Of a stretch of 64,000 nt of DNA, positions 60,701 to 64,000 are shown piece by piece. A program made the position numbers and the translations under genes. This DNA comes from Cunninghamia lanceolata (taxonomy: Eukaryota; Streptophyta; Pinopsida; Cupressales; Cupressaceae). Each line of letters begins with the position of its first letter. Within the stretch, counting starts at the first letter, position 1. The notes below the pieces were generated by a model. It was not told the DNA's origin. It saw nothing but the letters and a program-made list of their open reading frames with translations, and did no database searches. Where the stretch lies: contig BSBN01001687.1 of assembly GCA_027924645.1 (NCBI GenBank), positions 7,564,001 through 7,628,000 on the forward strand, read 5' to 3'.

Positions 60701-63409
60701 ATCTACTTTTGGCATACTCAAGCCCTTTTTGCAAATCTAGGACCTCTGCTTGATTATTCAGGTCTTAACCAGTCTAGCTAATTATGGGTTGGTTACTCTG
60801 AATTTTGAAAGAAACCCCTTTTTCCTACTCATCCAGTATTTCCCTTAGTGGTCCGCCAATTTGATGCACTAAGATGCCTTTCCTAAATGACTTTATGAGT
60901 TTACTTTCTGCCCTTTATTGGGGGGGCACAGCTTAACATTATTCCATTTCTTTTGAAGAGGTAGATCCTCTACTCCTAACCTATCTTGCTGGATTTGCCA
61001 AGAATTCACCCATGTCAGAGCTGCTTCAATTTTAACCCAGATATTCTAATCTTCTTCTTTTCTTTGAATATTCTCTGATTCCTTTTAAACCAGATATTCT
61101 AGCACATAATAGCTGGAGGAATGTCCTACAACCTGGTCAGCGATTAGCTTTTAAATTTCCTAGACCAGGCAATGGTCCAAGCCTTGATTTGGGATGGGCC
61201 CACCCAATGCATCGCCATCCTCCCAAGGAAAAATCCCCATCCTCTGCAAAGGGACAATGGTGAAGTAGGTAATCTATTTTCTCATCTGAGTTCCCACTGA
61301 GGCAGTACATTGAGCAGCCCTAAAAGCTTCTAGCTTTTAGAGCTTCATAAGTTAAAGGCTTGATAACGTAATCTTCTGGAAAAAACTGTCAATTTTGTTT
61401 ACTTATATCAATTTTTCGGATCACACTCCGTGATCCATCATCACAATGATAACAAAAAAATTGCCAATGATGGATAATGGAGTGTGATCCAAAACATATG
61501 CAAACAAAATTGACAGTTTTTTCCAGAAGCTTTTATTATCATTCTTATGGACTGAAAATCTCATGTACACTAGTTAAGGATTTCTTAAAGCGTTGAGCCA
61601 GAGGAGTTCACATTTGCTTTGGGGAGCCCATAGTCCAACCGCAGCTTCTGATAAGAAAGTTAAATCCTTGTTCCCTATATTTGAATAGTATTTTGGATAG
61701 GCAGCTTTTACTTAAAAACTAACTCAATATAGCCTCCTCCCAAACCAGCCTATCCTTTTTTAGGGCCTGGAGTGACATAGATAGGTAAGAAAGTTAAATT
61801 CTTGTTCCCTATATTTGAATAGTATTTTGGATAGGCAGCTTTTACTTAAAAACTTCCTCAATATAGCCTCCTCCCAAACCAGCCTTATCCTTTTTTTGGG
61901 CCTGGAGTGAAGTAGAAAGGTCTTATTTAGATTTGAGTCCATAATTCCCTATTAGCCAGCCCAACGATGTCTCACTTTCTTCCTCCATATTATTCTTATA
62001 TGATTCCTCACCTTACTACTCAGCTTTCATTTTGTCTTTTCTCCCCAAAGGACCATCTTCCAGCCAAGTATCATCCGAGAACAAAATCTGCGATTCTTCT
62101 TTTACACATCACTTCAGCCAAAGGTTGATCAACTCTTTGTTGGATCTCACATATCCCATGCTGTGGATCCTTGGGGGAAAGGATCTTGATTCTTGGCTAA
62201 AGATACGTTCTGGAGATGGAGACTCCAAATACTTTTCTTTGATAATTTGCTGTAAAGCCTATCATTTTCCCTGTGTAATATCCACAGCATTTTAGCAATA
62301 AGGGCTAAATTCAGCTGTTTTACCTCTCTTATTCCCTTACCACCTTACTTTTTTGACCTGCTCATCTTTTTCCAAGATACTGAAGGGATTTTTTCCCTTT
62401 TTTCTGTACCATTTGAAAGAAAGTTTCTTTGATTTTGGGATATTAGTTTCCAATTCTTTGCTGGGGCTATAGACATTGACATCATATAAATGGGAACTGC
62501 TTGCAAGGAGGCTTGTGTAAGCTGGATCCTACCTGCAAAGGTTAACTGCTGCTTTTCCATTTTAAGAGTTTTGCCTGAACTCTGCCTACCATTGGGGTCC
62601 ACAAATTCTTGCTCATTCTCGATTCAAACAACATTCTTGCTTTCTTCATTTCTTCGAGGGAGTGTAGGCATTCATGTGCTATTGATATCTGATCCATGAT
62701 TGCACACAATGATTTCCGTGGAAAACTTTTTAATCTATTAACAGTGACCTTTGTCATGATTTTATTACTAGTATTACTATTGTGTAGGGAAATGGATCGA
62801 TATGAGTCAATATAATCTGGATTCTCCTTTTCAGGAATTAGGGCAATGAAGGTAGTGTTTTATTCCCTCAGCACAAATTTTATCTTTTTAGCTTCCTCCA
62901 CTGCCTCAACAGTAATAATAATATTTGAATTTTGGAGCATTGGTCTTCTCAGCATTTACTTTCTTATCATATGAATATTCTATTTTATTTTCCTCTTAAT
63001 AAAAGGTTCGCTGTGCAAGATTTAATAATGGGTAAGCACCTGCTAGGATTGTCTGGGCTGCACATGGAGTACATCATTAACTTTGATGTGTTTTAACTGA
63101 TATTTTATGTAATAATTTCATTTGGAACATTGGCCTTCTTAGTGTTCTACCTTCTTGCCCTAGAATAATGCACATTTGTTGGTGTTTTTTCAGGCACAGA
63201 TGATGTGGCAGCAGATAACTCCCCACACTTCTCAGCAAATGTATGGAGGCAAGTCTGGGTTAACCATGCTGACAAATGGCGAATCTTCAGCTGAGCAGAG
63301 ATCTTCTATTGAGCATGTCATTGCTCCAGATGTGTCTACTGAAACTGAGAAAAGTGCTGAAGCTGCAGTGGATGATAAATCAGACGAGGAAAATGCTACT
63401 CAAGATTGA
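3604..63409 (+). CDS. AQR: AQR (intron-binding protein aquarius), 5'-partial gene of nine visible exons
   Basis: Spliceosomal SF1 RNA helicase-like protein (human AQR/IBP160, Arabidopsis EMB2765). It acts in the nucleus, binds the intron upstream of the branch site and couples splicing to snoRNP assembly. Exons: 3604-3770, 3886-4120, 4291-4401, 54180-55238, 55461-55730, 56429-56614, 56896-58050, 58150-58500, 63194-63409. They total 3,750 nt, 1,249 codons plus TGA, with every border GT-AG and the frame unbroken. Recognised from the near-invariant AQR core: GPPGTGKT Walker A, MEESAQ in the DEAD-box position, GDHHQLPP motif [13 protein letters not shown] motif V and MSRARLG motif VI. Plant AQR is about 1,500 residues, so roughly 260 N-terminal residues lie upstream of the window. 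No stop or frameshift interrupts the exons, so the gene looks functional despite a 49.8 kb intron. Confidence 0.96.
3886..4120 (+). CDS. AQR: AQR exon B
   Basis: Acceptor tacag at 3881-3885, donor gtgagt at 4121; the 115 bp intron before it completes a split Arg codon. It encodes [20 protein letters not shown]... to ...[10 protein letters not shown], part of the helical (armadillo-like) N-terminal domain of AQR. Exons A and B together give 134 codons and leave phase 0. Confidence 0.95.
4291..4401 (+). CDS. AQR: AQR exon C, last exon before the giant intron
   Basis: 37 codons, [17 protein letters not shown]... to ...ELKDVVCNK. Acceptor ttgcag at 4285-4290, donor gtttgt at 4402. The downstream exon that continues the family alignment ([10 protein letters not shown]) starts at 54180, also in phase 0. 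No AQR-like coding sequence was found between them, so the intron spans 49,778 bp. Confidence 0.93.
5488..8782 (-). mobile_element. LTR retrotransposon with paired LTRs, minus-oriented, degenerate
   Basis: Two direct copies of a ~293 bp sequence (5488-5780 and 8489-8782) both begin TGTAAGATTTGG and end in CAACA. Imperfect 5 bp target duplications tatat (5483-5487) and tatgt (8783-8787) flank them. In minus orientation the tract cttaaggaggggTGTTG gives a polypurine tract next to the 5488-5780 LTR. The sequence tagtatcaaaaagg next to the other LTR resembles a tRNA-Met primer site. A damaged gag zinc knuckle lies inside. No reverse transcriptase was found in the 2.7 kb interior, so it is probably non-autonomous or deleted. 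Confidence 0.88.
6456..7160 (-). pseudogene. gag-like remnant with damaged zinc knuckle
   Basis: On the minus strand, 7130-7089 encodes [14 protein letters not shown]. This has the spacing of a retroviral-type CCHC knuckle (C-x2-C-x4-H-x4-C), but the second Cys is Tyr. A stop follows, then an open stretch of 186 residues (7016-6456) without a domain I recognise. It lies between the two LTRs of the 5488-8782 element, so it is most likely its decayed gag region. Confidence 0.6.
9626..9760. repeat. Array of two alternating palindromes, 27 bp apart
   Basis: Five palindromes follow one another: 9626-9651 (CATATTCCAGT/ACTGGAATATG), 9655-9676 (CCAGGACAAA/TTTGTCCTGG), 9679-9706 (GCATAATCCAGT/ACTGGATTATGC), 9709-9730 (CCAGGACAA/TTGTCCTGG) and 9733-9760 (GCAAAATCC/GGATTTTGC). 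Their centres are at 9638.5, 9665.5, 9692.5, 9719.5 and 9746.5, exactly 27 bp apart. GCGC or TCGC separates neighbours. Not CRISPR: there are no unique spacers, and the context is a plant retroelement. Confidence 0.95.
9873..10170 (+). repeat. 70 bp tandem repeat, about four copies
   Basis: The word ccatggaaat recurs at 9901, 9971, 10041 and 10111, exactly 70 bp apart. Each unit contains ggatggaagaaacgaa twice and gagatattcctcgag. The last copy has lost two bases. The array is nearly uniform, which implies recent amplification compared with the rest of the element. Confidence 0.95.
10310..10530. repeat. Second palindrome array, 55 bp period
   Basis: The 17 bp palindrome AGGACAA-TTT-TTGTCCT is centred at 10360, 10415 and 10470, exactly 55 bp apart. 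Between the copies is a weaker palindrome of the form gcgcaaaatcc...ggaaatgtgcgc. Same two-palindrome plan as 9626-9760 with slightly longer spacing. Confidence 0.93.
10555..10615. repeat. AT-rich stem-loop before the conserved block, copy 1
   Basis: Arms 10555-10574 and 10596-10615 pair at 19 of 20 positions (AAGGTATATT... with ...AATATACCTT), with a 21 nt loop. It is directly followed by tcaggatgtttgagatagg, the start of the conserved block. An equivalent stem with a different sequence is at 31131-31183. Confidence 0.85.
10617..10830 (+). repeat. Conserved block of the long-LTR family, copy 1
   Basis: Begins caggatgtttgagatagg. Its first ~85 bp differ at one position from 49848 onward, and it recurs more diverged at 31186. 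Non-coding. It carries repeated ttcaggatttcag / cagacttag words. It sits beside the palindrome arrays in all three long LTRs. Confidence 0.9.
11585..11636. repeat. Third palindrome pair in long LTR copy 1
   Basis: CCAGGAA...TTCCTGG at 11585-11606 and GCAAAATCC...GGAATTTGC at 11609-11636 have centres at 11595.5 and 11622.5, again exactly 27 bp apart. The arms have drifted from the 9626-9760 versions but the pairing is retained. Similar decayed units surround it (about 11386-11740). Confidence 0.85.
11866..11873 (+). promoter_or_regulatory. TATA box of long LTR copy 1
   Basis: TATATAAA followed by ggctgagggatgcc in otherwise mixed sequence, about 1,030 bp before the LTR end. The same relative position holds a TATA box in the two solo LTRs, supporting a Pol II promoter and a following R-U5 region. 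Confidence 0.7.
12180..12450 (+). repeat. Conserved post-TATA (R/U5-like) region, copy 1
   Basis: Contains the ordered words atggttagtctgaac, cttaacttcga, agaagattgca and gaagcag. The same series occurs at 18465-18665 (plus), 46780-46990 (minus) and 29150-29350 (minus), each time between a TATA box and an LTR end in ATCAACA. Four diverged copies in one intron define the family. Confidence 0.8.
13097..14320. repeat. 1.2 kb array of ~40 bp GCGC-punctuated palindromic units
   Basis: About thirty units each carry atgcgc(c/t) and a palindromic core around GGAAATTTCC; many boundaries are GGCATATGCGCC. For example, atgcgc begins at 13101, 13141, 13182, 13222 and 13261. From 13578 a higher-order unit of exactly 163 bp (cagtgatagg at 13578, 13741 and 13904) is repeated about three times. 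Long open frames across the array are a by-product: 163 is not a multiple of three, so the same sequence is read in successive frames. Confidence 0.93.
14427..14434 (+). promoter_or_regulatory. TATA box between the 40 bp array and the broken reading frame
   Basis: TATAAAGG, about 105 bp after the end of the GCGC array and about 350 bp before the ATG at 14780. A 9 bp inverted repeat (gcaggtcgg 14331-14339 / ccgacctgc 14396-14404) lies just upstream. Context suggests the element's own Pol II promoter, with the array in the upstream-control position. Confidence 0.6.
14780..18061 (+). pseudogene. Long broken reading frame of a retroelement-associated protein, function not recognised
   Basis: An ATG at 14780 ([11 protein letters not shown]...) runs into a frame change near 14860, then a 477-residue open stretch ending at 16326. 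After one stop the same frame continues (16375-16638), then shifts to the frame of 16892-17116 and 17147-18061. The parts line up as one ancestral protein of roughly 1,090 residues. The first half is globular with many aromatic residues and no catalytic motif I recognise. The middle is charged and low-complexity, with a KRKRQQ and KKSK nuclear-type basic run near 16535-16580. The last third begins with a coiled coil rich in Glu, Lys and Arg. No protease, RT or integrase signature. Flanked by a palindrome array with TATA box and by an LTR end, so it belongs to a non-autonomous or derivative element. Confidence 0.65.
18062..19077 (+). mobile_element. LTR-like 3' end related to the long-LTR family
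   Basis: Contains TATAAAAG at 18222-18229 and the conserved post-TATA region (18465-18665). The terminal stretch (aagggaacc...ctcaagagaggatag...cacatcaaca) ends at 19077 and is alignable with 12775-12896, but clearly diverged. It closes the element holding the broken reading frame. Its upstream boundary is unclear. Confidence 0.65.
19248..20772 (+). mobile_element. Solo LTR, Ty3/gypsy type, 1,525 bp
   Basis: Begins TGTAATGTCCCC at 19248 and ends cacattaca at 20772. It is flanked by the 5 bp duplication gaatc (19243-19247 and 20773-20777). The start and end match the LTR at 32923-34569, which has an adjoining primer-binding site. No internal domain is present. Repeated gccgtac words at 20120-20340 recur in inverted form in the LTR at 40217-42096. 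Confidence 0.85.
22712..25148 (-). mobile_element. Older Ty3/gypsy LTR interrupted by a nested solo LTR
   Basis: Minus orientation; start near 25148 (TATAATGTCCCCTTTTC, the TG apparently mutated). Near 24040-24085 it carries the family motif tgatcaccaagatccc...ggtgagagcatat, also present at 40289-40327 (minus) and 34449-34489 (plus). The sequence resumes on the far side of the solo LTR at 22779-24014, ending approximately at gctatgtccc (22711). The outer end is uncertain. Confidence 0.6.
22779..24014 (-). mobile_element. Solo LTR, 1,236 bp, nested in an older LTR
   Basis: In minus orientation it starts TGTTATGTCGTAAAATG at 24014 and ends catcctttaca at 22779. The 5 bp duplication caaac is present at 22774-22778 and 24015-24019. 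A TATA box (TATATAAGC on the minus strand) is at 23693-23701. A short run of GGGCGC repeats lies at about 23811-23832. Confidence 0.82.
26424..26828 (-). other. Open frame of 134 residues, unrecognised
   Basis: Uninterrupted minus-strand frame ending [10 protein letters not shown]. It lies on the far (3') side of the LINE RNase H remnant and does not itself look like RNase H or RT. No motif recognised. It could be a further LINE-derived piece or a chance frame. Confidence 0.25.
27190..28130. repeat. Two local tandem duplications within or beside LINE sequence
   Basis: A ~77 bp unit (tggtgaccactttataatcatg) starts at 27199 and again at 27276. A ~162 bp unit (ttgcacYatcaaaatt...aggaggttg...attacccctttaa) starts near 27798 and again near 27960, with scattered substitutions. 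These explain the similar-looking blocks in this stretch; no coding role. Confidence 0.8.
27450..28753 (-). pseudogene. LINE ORF2 C-terminal part (zf-RVT region and RNase H), minus, decayed
   Basis: Minus-strand translation near 28690-28600 gives [19 protein letters not shown], the conserved segment before the RVT zinc-finger region of plant L1-type LINEs. At 27765-27568, [19 protein letters not shown] and [14 protein letters not shown] are the RNase H core. The LINE continues upstream at 31747-32050. The two parts are separated by the solo LTR 28754-31741. Confidence 0.85.
30690..31110. repeat. Degenerate TTTTTAGC(A/G)C repeat region in long LTR copy 3
   Basis: The word tttttagcac / tttttagcgc or a close variant recurs about seven times between 30768 and 31076, with alternating gtgcag words. 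A 13 bp palindrome CCAGTG-A-CACTGG lies near 31055. It occupies the position of the clear palindrome arrays of the other two long LTRs, but its own palindromes are weak. Confidence 0.6.
31131..31183. repeat. AT-rich stem-loop before the conserved block, copy 3
   Basis: Arms agtatatttcaaaatat (31131-31147) and atattttgaaatatact (31167-31183) pair perfectly over 17 bp, with a 19 nt loop. gtcaggatgtttgagatagg follows directly. The arms differ from those at 10555-10615, yet both pair. Confidence 0.9.
31747..32050 (-). pseudogene. LINE ORF2 fragment continuous with 27450-28753
   Basis: Minus-strand translation gives [12 protein letters not shown] and [14 protein letters not shown]. This is the plant LINE segment (W-x2-DxWLG-xxPL ... 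DYW) that lies between RT and the WNGNxTG motif. It is the piece expected immediately upstream of the LINE part ending at 28753, which confirms that the solo LTR interrupted this LINE. Confidence 0.75.
32923..34569 (+). mobile_element. Ty3/gypsy 5' LTR, 1,647 bp
   Basis: Starts TGTAATGTCCCC at 32923, ends gctcattaca at 34569, and is followed at once by a primer-binding site. TATAAAGG at 33566-33573 is the likely promoter. Near the 3' end, tgctctcaccttgcccgc...gatctgggtgatcaaa is the family motif also seen in the LTRs at 24040 and 40290. Purine/A-rich runs surround 33440-33545. The coding interior is missing beyond about 34950. Confidence 0.88.
34570..34583 (+). promoter_or_regulatory. Primer-binding site (initiator tRNA-Met type)
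   Basis: gtggtatcagagtt follows the LTR end directly. tggtatcagag is the usual plant PBS complementary to the 3' end of tRNA-Met. It fixes the orientation (+) and shows that the LTR 32923-34569 is a 5' LTR. Confidence 0.9.
34649..34890 (+). repeat. ~82 bp tandem array with TGCATG motifs after the PBS
   Basis: tgcatgt(t/c)a begins at 34649, 34732, 34814 and 34865. The main unit (82-83 bp) contains tagtact(c/t)gcatgt, tttcgagactacc(t/c)agatg and further tgcatgt copies. TGCATG (the RY/Sph core CATGCA) occurs roughly ten times in 250 bp. Located in the 5' leader of the Ty3/gypsy element. Confidence 0.85.
34960..36120 (-). pseudogene. hAT-type transposase remnant (BED finger and DUF659 regions)
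   Basis: Minus-strand translation gives, from 35517 downward, [24 protein letters not shown] and [12 protein letters not shown] (DUF659, normally with VTDN.ANY). From 35149 downward it gives [32 protein letters not shown], the following conserved region. Near 36080-36000, GGIYHL and [17 protein letters not shown] resemble the BED zinc-finger end. Several stops and frame changes. Terminal inverted repeats were not identified. Confidence 0.8.
36940..37340 (+). repeat. Interstitial telomere-like repeat cluster
   Basis: ccctaaccctaacc at 36940-36953 faces agggttagggttagg at 36981-36995. After that, units of about 85-90 bp carry (t)ttcagcatttagggtta(c/a)agttagg, separated by runs of T and A. Degenerate, non-coding. 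Confidence 0.75.
38141..38660 (-). pseudogene. LINE ORF1 fragment (DUF4283-like region)
   Basis: Minus-strand frames read [29 protein letters not shown] and [16 protein letters not shown]. This is the plant LINE ORF1 pattern (W.P.F ... VWVR..GLP...... IGN.LG). A second frame at 38659-38441 supplies the preceding part. Frameshifted and truncated. Confidence 0.65.
38739..39611 (+). mobile_element. Probable solo LTR, 873 bp
   Basis: Starts TGTTGGGAATTG at 38739 and ends ggtttccccca at 39611, with near-complementary ends (TGTTGGGAA / TTCCCCCA). Imperfect duplications catat and cgtat flank it. TATAAATA is at 39412-39419. Within it, a segment with tgacattgtaagag...ggggcgccca is locally repeated. 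Boundary confidence is limited by the mismatch in the duplication. Confidence 0.6.
39775..39950. repeat. 88 bp tandem duplication
   Basis: catattgaatatgaattgg begins at 39775 and again at 39863. The two units are alike over aaaaactc(t/c)gcttttgagaatcc and tttttgaatttct. No coding function seen. Confidence 0.85.
40217..42096 (-). mobile_element. 3' LTR of the chromodomain Ty3/gypsy element
   Basis: Minus orientation, start TATCATGTCCCC at 42096 (TG apparently mutated to TA), end gggactttaca at 40217, 1,880 bp. TATATAAA on the minus strand is at 41782-41789. The family motif tgatcaccaagatccca...ggtgagagcatatgg is at 40289-40327. Repeated gtacggc/gtacgac words occupy 41000-41480. It adjoins the chromodomain end of the polyprotein. 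Confidence 0.82.
42105..44690 (-). pseudogene. Ty3/gypsy chromovirus pol remnant (RT, RNase H, integrase, chromodomain)
   Basis: Minus-strand order: RT with [17 protein letters not shown] (about 44640), [14 protein letters not shown] and the catalytic [10 protein letters not shown] (44551-43949); RNase H end with [19 protein letters not shown] (43769-43536). Next is the integrase HHCC finger ([12 protein letters not shown] ... CVVCQQYK), then the catalytic core with [18 protein letters not shown] and [21 protein letters not shown]. Last is a chromodomain-like tail ([25 protein letters not shown]). Multiple frameshifts and stops, including two in the chromodomain. Gag and protease are absent: sequence is lost where a LINE begins near 44690. 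Confidence 0.92.
44690..46421 (+). pseudogene. LINE (L1-type) ORF2 C-terminal half, part 1
   Basis: Plus strand: [49 protein letters not shown] and RFMWSGS...[11 protein letters not shown]...[19 protein letters not shown] (44750-45190) are the C-terminal RT hallmarks of plant L1 LINEs. RNase H starts [14 protein letters not shown] at about 46327 and is cut off at 46421 by a solo LTR, resuming at 50232. The LINE is 5'-truncated against the Ty3/gypsy pol. Confidence 0.9.
48420..49790. repeat. CGCATTGG palindrome array in long LTR copy 2
   Basis: About 20 units begin with (g/t)cgcattgg or a close variant (48563, 48611, 48679, 48738, 48809, 48895 and onward) at irregular intervals of 48-86 bp. 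Many are followed by a palindromic core such as ggatttcgaaatcc (48575-48588) or ggatttgaaatcc (49241-49253), then tctagaa. An exact 81 bp duplication (ctgagtttcc at 49371 and 49452) lies inside. The plan resembles the other arrays but with a different core. Confidence 0.85.
49848..50055 (+). repeat. Conserved block of the long-LTR family, copy 2
   Basis: caggatgtttgagataggtc and the following ~65 bp match 10617 onward with one difference, then diverge gradually to about gattcttcatt. Plus-strand orientation inside a minus-oriented LTR, so opposite to copy 1 relative to the LTR. Confidence 0.92.
50232..50602 (+). pseudogene. LINE RNase H, part 2 (continuation of 44690-46421)
   Basis: Reads [28 protein letters not shown], then after a frame change [18 protein letters not shown] and [13 protein letters not shown], the second half of a LINE RNase H. 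The ordered pieces fit directly onto the first part ending at 46421. Non-functional. Confidence 0.85.
51426..52285. mobile_element. TIR DNA transposon, non-autonomous, ~860 bp
   Basis: Inverted ends cctaagttacc(g/a)aat at 51426 and 52285, with gtttag repeated just outside both ends (51420-51425 and 52286-52291). Subterminal ggaatcgg repeats lie near 51441-51460, with inverted counterparts near 52230-52255. The interior (51530-51950) is AT-rich with no transposase. The superfamily is uncertain because the duplication length is ambiguous (6 to 8 bp). Confidence 0.7.
52724..52961. repeat. Perfect 86 bp inverted repeat (long hairpin)
   Basis: Left arm 52724-52809 and right arm 52876-52961 are exact reverse complements over 86 bases by eye, separated by 66 bp. 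The arms include tagcactcggtaagaaacc and ctgctgcacaatattgcatg. About 1.2 kb upstream of AQR exon D and transcribed with the pre-mRNA if the annotation is right. Confidence 0.95.
52962..53365. repeat. Further copies of the hairpin unit with TG/CA microsatellites
   Basis: cagcagtcttctggtttctta...gctattt(g/a)acaagtatataatatcatgtttg recurs at 53030, 53176 and, partly, 53320. The copies are interrupted by (tg)n and (ca)n runs at 52989-53028, 53117-53136 and 53266-53303. It appears to be a cluster of nested or tandem copies of one small foldback element. Confidence 0.85.
53347..53956. repeat. Direct duplication of ~165 bp, 444 bp apart
   Basis: gctatttgacaagtaaaata...gagttatga occupies 53347-53510 and recurs at 53791-53956 with about ten differences. 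The second copy ends some 220 bp before AQR exon D. Confidence 0.85.
54180..55238 (+). CDS. AQR: AQR exon D, large exon with middle domains
   Basis: 353 codons from [16 protein letters not shown] to ESFPDYD. Acceptor gaacag ends at 54179, donor gtaagc at 55239. It contains the long conserved stretch around [53 protein letters not shown] and [12 protein letters not shown], diagnostic of AQR among UPF1-like helicases. This part precedes the helicase core and corresponds to the AQR stalk and beta-barrel region. Confidence 0.97.
55461..55730 (+). CDS. AQR: AQR exon E
   Basis: 90 codons, [18 protein letters not shown]... to ...NSVRFTPVQ. Acceptor ttacag ends 55460, donor gtatgt at 55731. The end ([20 protein letters not shown]) is the conserved lead-in to the first RecA domain, while the middle (about 30 residues after ITLPK) is variable. 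The FTPVQ at the exon end is the Q-motif-like segment just before [11 protein letters not shown]. Confidence 0.95.
56429..56614 (+). CDS. AQR: AQR exon F, Walker A / motif I
   Basis: 62 codons, [25 protein letters not shown]... to ...LFEKIMQ. The nucleotide-binding P-loop GPPGTGKT lies at 56477-56500, and motif Ia ([13 protein letters not shown]) follows. Acceptor ttgcag ends 56428, donor gtaatt at 56615. All ATP-binding residues expected of an SF1 helicase are present. Confidence 0.97.
56896..58050 (+). CDS. AQR: AQR exon G, RecA1 remainder and start of RecA2
   Basis: 385 codons, [20 protein letters not shown]... to ...HPLIGLPNK. The DEAD-box equivalent is MEESAQ at 57463-57480 and motif III is GDHHQLPP at 57565-57588. 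[19 protein letters not shown] is the conserved motif IV region. Acceptor tgcag ends 56895. The donor is placed at gtgtgg (58051) because Lys-Ile-Ser-Thr-Val-Asp across the junction matches the family. Reading on would add a non-conserved tail. Confidence 0.96.
58150..58500 (+). CDS. AQR: AQR exon H, helicase motifs V and VI
   Basis: 117 codons, [13 protein letters not shown]... to ...KFHQIYQ. Motif V ([10 protein letters not shown]) is at 58159-58188 and motif VI ([11 protein letters not shown]) starts at 58261. The arginine of motif VI that contacts ATP is retained. Acceptor ttacag ends 58149, donor gtattt at 58501. Confidence 0.96.
59155..60006. mobile_element. hAT-type MITE, 852 bp
   Basis: Perfect 8 bp target duplication atttcaag (59147-59154 and 60007-60014). 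Terminal inverted repeats CAGTGTTA(A/C)AAGACT(C/T)G. Many subterminal gactcgg / ccgagtc repeats lie within ~170 bp of the left end and ~70 bp of the right end. No transposase. The 8 bp duplication plus the CAGTGTTA end places it in the hAT superfamily. It lies in the intron between AQR exons H and I. Confidence 0.92.
61373..61530. repeat. Imperfect ~70 bp foldback
   Basis: cttctggaaaaaactgtcaa and the following ~50 bp (61373-61442) reappear inverted at about 61460-61530. Pairing is perfect over the first ~28 bp and again over ggatcacactcc, with small internal mismatches. Loop of about 20 bp. MITE-like or hairpin-RNA-like; inserted in the LINE remnant. Confidence 0.85.
61653..61920. repeat. 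134 bp tandem duplication
   Basis: aagaaagttaaat(c/t)cttg begins at 61653 and 61787; the two 134 bp units differ at only a few positions. Within LINE-derived sequence. Confidence 0.92.
63194..63409 (+). CDS. AQR: AQR exon I, C-terminal tail and stop
   Basis: 71 codons and TGA (63407-63409), starting [15 protein letters not shown] and ending in an acidic, low-complexity tail ([15 protein letters not shown]). Acceptor ttcag ends 63193. This tail is poorly conserved in the family. The exon is supported by phase, acceptor quality, position and the typical acidic end rather than by detailed similarity. Confidence 0.85.
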   Translation, partial: AQMMWQQITPHTSQQMYGGKSGLTMLTNGESSAEQRSSIEHVIAPDVSTETEKSAEAAVDDKSDEENATQD

Positions 63410-63790
63410 ATCACTTTTCCTTATCTTTTTAATTATACTTCATCTCAGAGTTCTATGAAGGAAATGGACGCATTTGTATCGTGACATTTGAAGGCTTTGA
63501 GAAAATGTCAAGATGAACAGAATCTTAAAAACTCTAAAGTCATACGGTTTACCTCTTCTCAAGTGCCAAGATTTTCTGGAAAATATCTGGATCTTCCCCT
63601 TAGCGACTCAGGAACTTCAAGAAGCACTAGGAGTCGTTTCCTGGAACTTATGGCTGGAGGATTCTGATATAGGTGGTTGAAGGGTTGAATTTCATTCTCT
63701 AAATTGAGTTCATTCAATCAGGTTTTGCATGTTTCAGGATGTCTCATCTACTGTGAGAAAATAAAGCAAAAATTTAACAGTAGAAATAAT
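63410..63790 (+). promoter_or_regulatory. AQR: AQR 3' UTR with polyadenylation signal
   Basis: Sequence after the AQR stop with no further coding signal. A canonical AATAAA lies at 63760-63765, about 350 bp after the stop, in A/T-rich sequence typical of a plant polyadenylation region. The cleavage site itself cannot be placed from sequence. Confidence 0.6.
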
Positions 63791-64000
63791 TTGGTGATAG
63801 AATTTGGTAGATCTTTACTCGAATTTCTGAGGTAGCTTCCTCATTCAAGAGTCTACAACTATTACCTGCAGCATTATGATGCCATCTATTTTACCACCTG
63901 TGAGTTTTTCAAGCATGCTTGCAAGAATAATTCACTAATTACCTGGCTATCAATTGAAAGAAGTGATGAATTGTACAATAGTACATGTATTTGATCTTTA

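Larger units (their letters stand above)
60700..62890 (-). pseudogene. LINE ORF2 remnant, minus strand
   Basis: Minus-strand pieces in order: [17 protein letters not shown] and TKVTVNRLK (about 62860-62720); [26 protein letters not shown] (RT); then, after a deletion, [23 protein letters not shown] (62570-62450). Near 61200 come [13 protein letters not shown] and [20 protein letters not shown], the RVT zinc-finger region. Many stops. Lies in the 4,693 bp intron before AQR exon I. Confidence 0.85.

Overview
The window is nuclear DNA of a seed plant, almost certainly a gymnosperm and probably a conifer. It contains one host gene on the + strand, the plant homologue of the spliceosomal helicase Aquarius (AQR / IBP160 / EMB2765). 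The gene is spread over the whole window in nine visible exons, with the 5' exons lying before base 1. Its introns are full of old LTR retrotransposons, LINEs and DNA transposons. The nine exons all have GT-AG borders and join in frame into 1,249 codons plus a stop. They cover the end of the helical N-terminal part, the middle domains, the complete SF1 helicase core and the C-terminus. One intron (4402-54179) is 49,778 bp long, which is the main reason for suggesting a conifer. || Layout: 1-3603 is the end of an upstream AQR intron (decayed Ty1/copia fragment, then tandem repeats). 3604-4401 holds three AQR exons. 4402-54179 is the giant intron. 54180-58500 holds five exons. 58501-63193 is a 4.7 kb intron with a hAT-type MITE and a decayed LINE. 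63194-63409 is the last exon, followed by the 3' UTR. || Inside the giant intron: an LTR element with paired LTRs (5488-8782, minus); a very long LTR of a repeat-rich family (8817-12896); a related element with a 1.2 kb palindromic repeat array, a TATA box and a broken long reading frame (13097-19077); a solo LTR (19248-20772); a solo LTR (22779-24014) nested in an older LTR; a LINE (minus) split by a 2,988 bp solo LTR (28754-31741); a Ty3/gypsy LTR with primer-binding site (32923-34569); a hAT transposase remnant; telomere-like repeats; a chromodomain Ty3/gypsy element (40217-44690, minus); a LINE (plus) split by a 3,805 bp solo LTR (46422-50226); a TIR element (51426-52285); and a perfect 86 bp inverted repeat (52724-52961). 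|| The most unusual signal is a family of very long LTRs. Three examples (8817-12896, 28754-31741, 46422-50226) share the same ends, the same region after the TATA box and a conserved ~200 bp block. The two clearest also carry arrays of short palindromes punctuated by GCGC or CGCA motifs. In one array two different palindromes alternate with their centres exactly 27 bp apart. The palindrome sequence differs between elements while the architecture is kept. No function can be read from the sequence; a regulatory, structural or silencing-related role is inference. || No tRNA, rRNA, CRISPR or bacterial-type feature was seen. Most long reading frames outside AQR are transposon fragments or chance frames in repeats.
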